From Panorpa germanica (Eukaryota; Arthropoda; Insecta; Mecoptera; Panorpidae), in NCBI GenBank assembly GCA_963678705.1, contig OY783206.1, positions 16,069,807-16,133,806 of the forward strand: DNA of 64,000 nucleotides, read 5' to 3'. Numbering within the stretch: the first letter of the stretch is position 1; each line of letters opens with the position of its first letter. The position numbers and the translations under genes were made by a program. The notes beneath the pieces were generated by a model. It was not told the origin of the DNA. It did not search any database and saw only the letters and a program-made list of their open reading frames with translations. Below are positions 43,029-52,060 of this stretch, one piece after another.

Positions 43029-43276
43029 ACCATACTTTTTTGTACCCGACCTTCACATCCTTTTTCCCCTCCTCTCTTTTCTTTTTTGCCCATTGTCTCA
43101 ATTGCCACTGCACCTCTCTCTCCTTGTACGTCAAGTCGTCCTCTATGTACACATCCGTGCCCCTCAGTGTACTTTTTTTTTCCATTATCTTTCTCTTCTT
43201 TTCTTCCCCCTCACATCTCGCTATCACTATTCCCTTTTCTTTTTCCCACCGTGAACGCTTTTGTTATTCTTACTTC
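42937..43276 (-). pseudogene. LINE-F ORF1, C-terminal remnant
   Basis: The frame is open from the truncation point at 43276 and contains WEKEKGIVIARCEGEEKKRK, DVYIEDDLTYKERE and QWQLRQWAKKKREEG. This is the C-terminal part of the ORF1 RNA-binding protein common in insect LINEs. It overlaps the ORF2 start by ~90 nt. Confidence 0.75.
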
Positions 43277-43626
43277 AACAACTAGTTAATATTACTTAAA
43301 TTCACAAAATAACGACACCATACAAACTGTGTAAGCTTCTCATCGCCATTTTCTTACTTCTCTCTTAGCCGCGCCCAAACACATGTCAGCTCTTTTAGCC
43401 AGCGAACGTGTCCTGACTTGTTCTCTTTGGCGTTCGCTATGCATGCTGCCAGCGAACGACTTAGAGGGGTCTACAACTGGTTCTTTTAAACATTTAAATA
43501 TATCTTGATCTTAGCAAAGATTTTAACCTATTCTACAGTGTTCTTTACTATTACTATTTCTTAAAACTAATTATGTCTAAACTTAAATCTAATCTTAAAA
43601 AATATCCCACACTCGGCCTCTCCTGA

Positions 43627-45597
43627 CTAGTAACTGTCCTCAGTTGCTACAATCATCCGTGCCCATGGTGTCATCATGTCTGCTGATGTAGAAGTCCTAT
43701 CTGGCCCTTCACACTCTCCTGCTTTCTCCACGTCATAACGATCATTTCCTTTAATTTTCGTTATTTTATATGGTCCTTTAGCCTCTTCTGCTTGCATCGT
43801 CTTCTTCGGCTTCGGAAAATGCTTGACTGCTTTGTCCTTATCCTTAGAGAAACGAACAGTGTGTTGTTTGGTTTTCATTTTAACCCCAATCATCAATTCA
43901 TTTTCTATTATATACTTCCCTGTATAATTCTTTACTTGTTGCGTCTTCTTCGGCTTCGGAAAATGCTTGACTGCGTTGACCTTATCCTTAGAGGGACGAA
44001 CATTGCCTTGTTTCCTCATCTTCGGCTTCGGAAAATGCTTGACTGCGTTGACCTTATCCTTAGATAGACGAACATTGCCTTGTTTCATTGCACAACCTAG
44101 GTCGTTCATTTCCTGGGCTGCCTGTATGACATCCTTTTCTAACCCTTCATCCAGCTGCTCTTGAACAACTAGTCGATCTGCAGGTGGTAGTTTAAGCGGT
44201 CTAGAAAATATAGGAGTATCATTTTTCAATGTAATTGTCTTTTCACTTTCAGAGTTGCGTAACTCTTTTCGTTTGTCATTGTCCACTGACTCGTGTATTT
44301 TATTAACAACATTTTTATCGTTTATATGAGATAAGTCTAGTTCACTTTCTTTATCAACATTGTCTATTTTTATTGTCATTAATTGTTTAACCTCACTTTC
44401 ATTTTCATCTTTATCGTTATAAAGTTTATGAAATTTAACACCTGTGTTATCAATAACTACTTCAGCTTTAGCTATAATGTCCAAACCTATCACCATGTTC
44501 ATATGCATTGCCTGTGACGGTAACACTTCAAAATAACTAGCGTAATGTTCTGAATCAATTTCAATGTCCAATTTAATTCTACCTAAAGAATTTACTCGAG
44601 AGTTTGACAAACCGAGTAATGTTATAACAGAGTCATATAATTTAACATTCTTTAAGGTTTTGAAATAATCTTTCCGCACTGCTGACAAATCACTACCAGT
44701 ATCGATTAAAGCGTTTACATTACTCCTGTTATTAACACAAATTGATTTTATCATTTCTACTTTCATAACATTATGCTCCGATTTAACAGTTTTTATTTTA
44801 GTATTACAGTTTCGACTAACATGTCCATAATTACCACAAGTAAAACATTTATAGCCCTTGTCTTTATCTGGACACACTTTAGATGAGTGTGATAACGAAC
44901 CACAATTAAAACATTTAATCTTCTCACCTGTTGTCTCAGTTTTAGTTTTGGTACCTGGCCTAGATCTCTTATCATAGTCCTGGATATCCATTTTCATTTT
45001 TTCATATTGTTCAAGCTTACGTCTAAGTTGCACAATATTTTCAGCTCCATACAATATCACTTTGTTAGCTGTACTGTCACGAATACCTGCTATGATATAA
45101 TCCATAATAGCTGCTTCTTCGACATCTGCTTACCTAGCAATGTCTAAAATATCATACACATATTGACGAAAACTTTCACCTGATTTCTTCACCCTTTGTT
45201 GAAGCCTTTTGTGAACCTGTGCACTATTTAAACTCGTATCGAATTCATCAATCAAATACGATTTAAATGTATCCCAATTTATTATCCTGGTTTCAAAATT
45301 AACAAATTGTTTTGCTGTATCAGTTAACAATCTCCTGGCATACAAATATCTATTTCCGCCTGGTCACAGAAATCATCAAATTGTTTGAGCCATAATCTGA
45401 CATTTTTAAGCCCATCATATTTAGGTAAAGCCAATTCTAAATCTAAAAATGTATAATTAGTTTTATTGACTGTTTCATTGTTTACAGACCTACATTCTCG
45501 TTAATAATTCAGCTCTATTTCCACGCTGACTTAGTCCAACGAAGCTAAGTTCCTGTCGTAATTCTGCCACTGACAAGTTGTTTAATTCCTCCGTCAT
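43627..45597 (-). pseudogene. Gypsy-D gag-protease fused to integrase tail
   Basis: Starts at ATG 45597 (MTEELNN). An internal deletion near 45495, a 13-bp deletion near 45352 and a stop just before the ADVEEAAIMDYI segment (45127) break the gag. From 45105 a 492-codon frame continues: two CCHC knuckles (CFNCGSLSHSSKVCP, CFTCGNYGHVSRNC), protease LIDTGSDLSAV, PLKLPPADRLVVQ. It then has three RT-scar segments (KDKVNAVKHFPKPK and variants) and finally the integrase tail GPYKITKIKGNDRYDV to the stop. Three large deletions are all in frame. Confidence 0.85.
43794..44095 (-). repeat. Three copies of a ~75-nt RT-scar segment at deletion joints
   Basis: GGCTTCGGAAAATGCTTGAC recurs at ~43808, 43951 and 44028, each in the same reading frame and each at or next to a deletion joint. 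Gypsy-A has it once (~14588). Confidence 0.9.
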
Positions 45598-45909
45598 TGT
45601 TATAATTTTCACTGCTAACAGATCGAAGTGCAATTACTTTAATGAGTAAACTGTACACATGGAAATTTAAGAGTATTCTTGATTGAATAAACTAATTTTT
45701 CTTATCTGTCATCAATTGTTCTGGTTCAAAAGGTTAAGAATAATCTTGACTGAGTAGACTTGGTTTTCCCCTTGATCCCGCTGGTCAACTGTTCTGGTTC
45801 TAAGGTTAAGAATATTCTTGACTGAATATACTTGGTTTTGCCTTAATCCCGGTTCGAGCCCCCAATTTGTAGTGTAAAATCTAAAACCATCCCGGTTGAG
45901 CCCCCAATT
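45598..45909 (-). other. Gypsy-D leader
   Basis: Non-coding; repeats of the TTCTTGACTGAATA word as in Gypsy-A. Next to the LTR, 42 bp comprising the LTR end and the adjoining GGGGGCTCGAACCGGGAT-type site are duplicated (45868-45909). Confidence 0.65.
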
Positions 45910-46878
45910 TGTAGTGTAGAATCTAAAACCATCCCGGTTGAGACTCCAATTTGCAGTGTGATATTATATTCTATTCCGGACGAGCCTCCAAGTTGTAGTT
46001 TTGCAAATAACAATATAGTTTATTTTAAACGAGTAAACACATAACTTTGAATAATAGTAGTTCATTTAATTATTCCACCAAGTTATACAATTACATCTCA
46101 ATAAAGTTAATTAATCAAAATAGAGTTCACAATGATAATAACACTTGATTAAATTACAATGCTTAGATTTAGAGTCCTTTTACAATGTTTTGCGTGTTAC
46201 CACGAAATACGTAGTTTCAATAGTACATAGTTTAACAATCACAATGGTTTACAATGATAAATACACCCTAGTAATTAACATTACATTTGTATGCATAACT
46301 CTAACTATTTACGCTGACAACAATAACAAATATTACACTCAGTAATAAAGTTAAACTGGATTTCAAATCACAATGATATTAACACTTGTTAACATAGCAT
46401 ATTCCTGAATTCACTAAAGACGTCATACACTCTGTGTATCTCTGTTGATCGCCATTTTTCTAAATCTCACTGTATTCTGCCTGTACTATACGATAACCAA
46501 CTATTATAACTAATAATAATGATTACTGTTTATAAATGATATTAACAACTAGTTAATATTACTTAAATTCACAAAATAACGACACCATACAAACTGTGTA
46601 AGCTTCTCATCGCCATTTTCTTACTTCTCTCTTAGCCGCGCCCAAACACATGTCAGCTCTTTTAGCCAGCGAACGTGTCCTGACTTGTTCTCTTTGGCGT
46701 TCGCTATGCATGCTGCCAGCGAACTACTTAGAGGGGTCTACAAGTGGTTCCTTTAAACATTTAAATATATCTTGATCTTAGCAAAGATTTTAACCTATTC
46801 TACAGTGTTCTTTACTATTACTATTTCTTAAAACTAATTATGTCTAAACTTAAATCTAATCTTACAAAATATCCCACA
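45910..46878 (-). repeat. Gypsy-D 5' LTR (969 bp)
   Basis: TGTAGTGTAG...ATATCCCACA in plus orientation; pairs with the split LTR at 38892-43611. Confidence 0.92.
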
Positions 46879-46885
46879 TATATAT

Positions 46886-47179
46886 TGTTATAGCACACAT
46901 TCCATACAACACAAAACTAACAGTGTCTCTTCAGTATCTTTGCTGACCAAGCACTCTAGAGATAGTAAAATAGTATATAAGTAATGTATTAGTCTTAATC
47001 TAATTAGTTCAAGTTTATGTATAATCTGCATCGCGCAGATAGTAATTAGCTGGCTCACCATTTGAGTTCATGTATAAACTGCATCGCGCAGTTAGTAATT
47101 GAATCAAATAAATATTATTTAAGTAAACTTAAAATAAATTGTTTTTTTTATTAAAGTCTAAATTACTCAAACTTTAATT
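46886..47179 (+). repeat. Gypsy-E 5' LTR
   Basis: 294 bp. It contains two 17-nt hairpins, 47024-47040 and 47077-47093, in a short tandem repeat (TGTATAA...GCAG.TAGTAATT). Confidence 0.95.
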
Positions 47180-47196
47180 GGCGCAGTCGGTAGGAT
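47179..47196 (+). promoter_or_regulatory. Gypsy-E primer-binding site (Ser tRNA type)
   Basis: TGGCGCAGTCGGTAGGAT overlaps the last LTR base. It is the serine-tRNA complement used by 17.6/297-type errantiviruses. Confidence 0.88.
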
Positions 47197-47364
47197 ATTA
47201 AGGAATTACAATCGCTGTAAATTTTTCCATTTTTATGGTTAACTTAATATTTCGAAACCTACAAAAATAAAGTTAAAGAATAAAGTGAACTTAATAAATA
47301 GTGGAGTGAAATAGAAACAGAAAGTGAAGTGCTCCGAGGCTCATCGACCCACTAGCAGCAGCAT

Positions 47365-47408
47365 ATGGACATGAAGATCTCGCAAGGCATCGCGGTGATA
47401 ATCGTAAT
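47365..47408 (+). CDS. Candidate env leader exon (start codon and start of signal peptide)
   Basis: ATG at 47365, 14 codons plus 2 nt, ending at a GTGAGT donor (47409). The encoded piece is short, with a Lys followed by a hydrophobic run, as at the start of a signal peptide. Phase fits the acceptor at 52060/52061 exactly, and the downstream env frame has no ATG of its own there. Errantivirus env is known to be made from a spliced RNA, but usually the donor is placed differently. Inference from phase and splice-site quality. Confidence 0.65.
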
Positions 47409-47500
47409 GTGAGTACTCATTCATATTTCCTTTCTATATTCACACTTCCCAAAAACAAAAATTATTATTATTTTTACAATAATATTTCCTGTTAAAAAAA

Positions 47501-47688
47501 AGGAATATAAATCGCTTATACAGGCCTAAAAACAGGTATTAAATTTAAAAAAAAAGGAGTATAAATCGCTTATACAGGCCTACCAAATATTAAAAATAAT
47601 ATTAAAATAAAATATAAATTACGCAACGTAATACAATAATTAAATAATAATTTTCTAAAAAGGAATATTAATCGCTTATATAGGCCTA
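47501..47688 (+). repeat. Three copies of a leader motif
   Basis: ATCGCTTATACAGGCCTA-type motifs end the units at 47501-47528, 47555-47582 and 47661-47688 (the last with TATAT instead of TATAC). They lie between the splice donor and gag, where the Drosophila gypsy element carries its insulator array. Confidence 0.8.
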
Positions 47689-47833
47689 ATGAAAATTAAA
47701 AATATCAAAACTAATACTATAATGTAATATAATAAAATACTTGCAAATTAACTATATAATAATAATAATTTTTTAAAAAATAAAATGTTTACAAAATAAC
47801 TTTTCTTAAATAAAAGTTACACTATAAATCAAA

Positions 47834-49516
47834 ATGGAGACATTCCATATTTATCTAAATTATGTAAAGGAATATAATGGAAACAATTCGCTGACGAATT
47901 TTATAGAAGATTGCGAAGTGATCATAGATAATTTTGCCATATTCCCCGGTAAAAATGAAGATAAAAAAGAAGCTATTAGGAATAACGGTCTATTGCTCTC
48001 AGCTATAAAAAGCAAGATTATTGGAGACGCAGCAAGTTTAATAAAGAATAAACATATTAATACATGGGAGAAATTAAAAACTATTTTAATAAATAGTTAT
48101 ACTAAAAACCGCAGCCATATCCCGGATACAACAACACTTAAACGAAAGCCTAATGAGAAAGTTATTACTTATTACTTTAGATGTTTAGAATCAGTTAACA
48201 ACTTTAATGTTTTGAACACACTTCACAATAAAACATCTTTAAATATGAAAGCACTGGCAAAACATCATGATTCCCTGATGGTGAGAGATTTCATAAAGGA
48301 GCTAAACGATCCCCTTGGATGTAAACTAAGACGCCAAAATCCTAACACAATGGATGAGCTTCTAGAATTAATAATAGAAGATATGACGAACCACGAAATC
48401 CATACTAACGAGGAATATAACCACCCTCATCAACAACAAGTGAAGAACACACAAGATTTTCAAACAGAGCCGTCAACACAAAAACCGTGTGAAACAATAA
48501 TCGAACAAACCATTGAGAATAAAGAAATAGACAATGTACGGACGGAACTACAAGAAGTAATCATAAACAACGAGAGTACAGAAATCAAAGTACAAAACCA
48601 AAATTCAGAAGAAAAACGGGACACAGAAACAAATGAAAATAAAAACGATATCAAATTACAAAAAGAAATGGCAAACAATGTGCCCACAAATATTAAAATA
48701 CAAAGCCAGAATAATTCAGAAGAAGTTCTGAATACAGATGAAAAGGAAAAAGAACTTGAAGAGTTTACCAAAACAGAAGTAAAGAAAAAGACAATTGTTA
48801 AAGTAAAAATGAAGCAAGGAAAAATAAGCGTCAAACAAAACACAGAAGATCAGAACATGCAAGATTTCAAAGTAGAAAATCAGCAAAATATGAAACAAGA
48901 ATCAGAGAATCAAAATTCACAACATTTCGAAATACAAAATCAACAAAATGTTAAGCAACAATCAAAAAATCCAAACTTTCTAGATTTTAAAGTACAAAAT
49001 CAACAAAAAATCAGACAAATAACAGAAAAGCAAACTGTACAAGAACTTGAAATAGTGAAGCAACAAAACATCAACCAAGAAAACCCAGAAAAACAAAATA
49101 TGCAATATTCTAAAGTAAAAAAATTACACAATATAAAGCAAGGAAAAGCAGGAAATAATAAAAATCAAAATTTTAAAATAAAAAATAAAATTGAAAAGAA
49201 AAAAAGAAACAAAGCTAAATGCATACCAGAAAAACAAGAAGATTCAGAAAACGAGGCACACACTTTGTGGATAAATGATCACAGAAAAGAAATAATTCGT
49301 GGACAGAAGATTAGAAATTCGGCACAACTAAAGCAACTATATGGAACCAAACGAAATAAAAATAATAACTGGATAGATGAATATTTGACGAATATTATGA
49401 CGAATAAAAATAATAAAACATATATTGACTTTACTTTAAAGAACTTCCTGATAAGATTAACTTCAAAAAGTCTTCAATACTTCCCGAAAAAATTAAAATT
49501 TCTACCCGAACCTTAA
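47834..49516 (+). CDS. Gypsy-E gag, 560 codons, intact
   Basis: Starts at ATG 47834 (METFHIYLNYVKEYNG). The N-terminal ~190 residues look like an errantivirus gag capsid region (LTNFIEDCEVIIDNF, SLIKNKHINTWEKLKTIL, VITYYFRCLESVNNF). From ~200 to 460 the protein is a low-complexity Glu/Gln/Lys/Asn region with ~20-residue repeats of the type QNxQxFKVxNQQNxKQ. The basic C-terminus ends LKFLPEP. No CCHC knuckle, as is usual in errantiviruses. Gag assembles the particle. The frame is intact over its whole length. Confidence 0.85.
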   Translation: METFHIYLNYVKEYNGNNSLTNFIEDCEVIIDNFAIFPGKNEDKKEAIRNNGLLLSAIKSKIIGDAASLIKNKHINTWEKLKTILINSYTKNRSHIPDTTTLKRKPNEKVITYYFRCLESVNNFNVLNTLHNKTSLNMKALAKHHDSLMVRDFIKELNDPLGCKLRRQNPNTMDELLELIIEDMTNHEIHTNEEYNHPHQQQVKNTQDFQTEPSTQKPCETIIEQTIENKEIDNVRTELQEVIINNESTEIKVQNQNSEEKRDTETNENKNDIKLQKEMANNVPTNIKIQSQNNSEEVLNTDEKEKELEEFTKTEVKKKTIVKVKMKQGKISVKQNTEDQNMQDFKVENQQNMKQESENQNSQHFEIQNQQNVKQQSKNPNFLDFKVQNQQKIRQITEKQTVQELEIVKQQNINQENPEKQNMQYSKVKKLHNIKQGKAGNNKNQNFKIKNKIEKKKRNKAKCIPEKQEDSENEAHTLWINDHRKEIIRGQKIRNSAQLKQLYGTKRNKNNNWIDEYLTNIMTNKNNKTYIDFTLKNFLIRLTSKSLQYFPKKLKFLPEP

Positions 49517-51561
49517 CAATTCAAATACGCAATCGCAAGCAACCAGACCCACGTGACTATATAATATTTAACTCCGAAATTTAAAACTAAAAAGAATAAA
49601 ACTCTAGAACGAACAACCAACCACCAACCACCTTAATAAAGAAAATTGTATGAACTATTAAAGGAATTATACAAAACAACCATTTAAATAAATTACTACA
49701 AATATTACGATAAACAATACATTTACAAAACACAACAGACAAAAAGAAAAAGGAAATGATGAAACGAATTGAGAATCATAAACAACCACCTTAATGCAGA
49801 AAATCGCATAAGCACTGGTTATCACCAGCAGTAAAACCCTATAAACATACAAATTAAGCGACATCAAGTAATAACTATTTCGATACAATTACCAACGCAG
49901 TTAAAATTATTAAAATTAATAAAAAGAGTAAATTATTTAAATTAAAATAAAGAAACACGACCTATTAATATCTACATTAACAAAAACTACATTTAAAAAT
50001 AAAAGTCAATAAACCCATTGTAATGATAATACATATTAAATGTACAATAATTTAAAAGATAAACACCATCGGAAAATATAAAAACGAGCATAAAATAAAA
50101 AATGATATCAGACATCAAGAAACAAACGCAACGCACAAGGTCATTTACGAAAGATATACCCGTGTATTCTAATAAAATACGTGGAAACTGCAAGCAATTT
50201 GCAAGCAATGCAAATACCATGATTTGAACGCCGCTAAATTACACAAAAACAACTGTGAGAGCAAAATATAAGCGCATTCCACAATACCAGAGTACCCGGT
50301 ATCATAAAACATAAACATGACCTATCCAAGTCAAATGTGCTATTATAAGACGTAATGAAACCCTATACTCCAGTACAAAAGATAATGCTACATTAACAAA
50401 CTAAGTCAGCATTTCTAATTCAGCTACTATGATAATCCATATACTAACACATTGGAAAACACAAAAATAAAATAGCAATTTTATCTGCATAAAGTTAAGG
50501 AAATAAATACAGACAGTACAATTCATTATCATGATTAAAGCTACTGTTAAAAATCCAAATGTAGACACAGTATACATGAACACTAACAAAAAACATAGCA
50601 ATAGCGGAATAAAAACATGAAACCTTTTTTAAGTAAAAGAACCACCAGAGTAATAATCAGAATCAGCAAGTAATGAAGTAATAGACGTCACATACAAATT
50701 AATTTGCGAAAGATATACGTGGTCTAATCTACGAAAAGATGTCGAAAATTTCATCAATAACTGCAGCACATGCAAACAGTGCAAATATAAAAGAAAACCA
50801 ATTAGAGCACCGCTAAATAACACCGAAACACCTGAGAGACCACTTGAGAAATTACATATAGATACGTTTGGTATAGACAATACTATAATAGATGTATTTT
50901 GAAAATAACCACAGGCATACAAAATCGCCAATAGGTCATCCACAGAAATTGCCGATAAACTAATAACGTATTTCTCACACCACGGCATACCCAATCATAT
51001 TACAAATAATATTAAAAAATATACAAATATAACTGAATTCTCAAATAATCTCATCAAAGAATTACAAGAATTATATAAAATTAAAATTCATATAACAACA
51101 CCATACAGACATGAAAGTAATTCTCCAATAGAACGAGCACATTCCACGATACTAGAACTATATCGTATAGTGAAACATAAACATGATCTTACACCCGAAT
51201 CAATCATGAAATATGCTATTATAGGATATAACGAAACCCCACATTTCAGTACAGCATACAAACCAAGTCAGTATTGCTTATGGATTATGACAAAAAACTC
51301 ATAGACTTATACATCCAAAATTATAAAAATAAAATCTCAACCCTATACTCAAAAATTAAAGAAATAAATGCAAATCGAAAAGAACAGGTCATTAATAAGA
51401 GAAATGCTACTGTTAAAGACCCAAACGTAAAACAAGGAGATATCGTATACCTCAACACTAAATCAAAACAGGGTAAAAGCCGAATAAAGAACACAGGACC
51501 CTTTAAAGTACTAGAAGTGTCCGATACTTATATAGCTAAAATAGAAGACCTAAAAAAATAA
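49517..51561 (+). pseudogene. Gypsy-E pol remnant: integrase relics, RT missing
   Basis: No protease or RT motif is visible in 49517-50140. From ~50700 an integrase is readable in pieces: zinc-finger end (NCSTCKQCKYK), core start (PLEKLHIDTFGIDN), a degraded centre with stops (50875-50910), then TYFSHHGIPNHITNN, where the second catalytic Asp is Asn, and YRHESNSPIERAHS with the Glu. The C-terminal domain continues (QGDIVYLNTKSKQGKS) to a stop at 51559-51561. A shorter, more decayed copy of the same integrase stretch precedes it at ~50150-50600. Confidence 0.8.
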
Positions 51562-51592
51562 AAAATTAAGAGAAACACATGTAGATAACCTA

Positions 51593-52003
51593 GTGAAAAC
51601 CAAAATGAAAAACCCAACTTCAAACGAACTTAACGAAGAAGGAAGTAATGTACTATTCGAATGTACTACACTACCTGTAGATAACATAGGAAAAACCAAA
51701 ATGAAAAACCCAACTCCAAACGAGTTTAATGAGAAAGGAATTAACGTCCTATTCGAACACACTACACTACCTGTCGATAAATCTAAGACAGATTATATTC
51801 TACACCTAGTTCACGACAAATTTAACCCCAGAGACGAAAAACCAAGATATTACAACGGATTCGCAAAGTTAATAGCACAAGGACTTTTTAATAGAACAAA
51901 AGAAGAGGTCCTAGAAGTAGTTAAACGGCATGGGCCCACAAAGCACAAATACATCATGCACTCAAATCCCGAAATACAAATGAATTATTTATTTATTAAT
52001 TAA
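51593..52003 (+). CDS. C-terminal extension of Gypsy-E pol, or separate small ORF, 136 codons
   Basis: In the frame next to the integrase, joined through an A-rich run at 51550-51565 where a slip would fuse them. A 90-bp tandem duplication gives two copies of KMKNPTxNExNExG with NVLFExTTLPVD. The last ~75 residues (YILHLVHDKFNPRDEKPRYY, GLFNRTKEEVLEVVKRHG) are not recognised. It lies just upstream of the env acceptor. Confidence 0.5.
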   Translation: MKTKMKNPTSNELNEEGSNVLFECTTLPVDNIGKTKMKNPTPNEFNEKGINVLFEHTTLPVDKSKTDYILHLVHDKFNPRDEKPRYYNGFAKLIAQGLFNRTKEEVLEVVKRHGPTKHKYIMHSNPEIQMNYLFIN

Positions 52004-52060
52004 TTATAAATAAATATATTAAAAACACGATCAAGTACTAAGAAATCCTGATTGTTGCAG

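Larger units (their letters stand above)
39537..43276 (-). mobile_element. LINE-F: 5'-truncated non-LTR retrotransposon with intact ORF2
   Basis: 3.74 kb in minus orientation. It ends in a poly-A tail (a T run at 39537) and is flanked by an 11-bp TSD. It starts inside ORF1 (43276), keeps the ORF1 C-terminal part and the full 997-codon ORF2, and has a ~500-bp 3' UTR. Base composition (G/A-rich coding strand) differs sharply from the AT-rich surroundings. An endonuclease-bearing clade; the exact clade (Jockey/CR1/I group) is not decided. Confidence 0.9.
38892..43611 (-). repeat. Gypsy-D 3' LTR, interrupted by LINE-F
   Basis: LTR sequence lies at 38892-39536 and 43277-43611. It is nearly identical to 45910-46878 once the LINE and one 11-bp TSD are removed. 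Confidence 0.92.
38892..46878 (-). mobile_element. Gypsy-D: gag-protease-only derivative of the Gypsy-A family
   Basis: LTRs at 38892-43611 (split by LINE-F) and 45910-46878, with a TATATA TSD. The interior is only ~2.3 kb: gag, protease, RT scars and the integrase tail fused in one frame. LTR 3' regions resemble Gypsy-A (AACTAATTATRTCTAA, ATATCCCACA), but U3 is different and longer (969 bp). It cannot move on its own. Confidence 0.9.

Noticed and set aside
40118-43289. Many plus-strand ORFs rich in Ser/Leu/Phe/Pro
   Set aside because: Shadows of the G/A-rich minus-strand LINE-F ORF2.
49667-50994. Minus-strand hydrophobic ORFs resembling membrane proteins
   Set aside because: Complement of A-rich retroelement sequence gives Phe/Leu/Ile-rich frames; no support beyond that.
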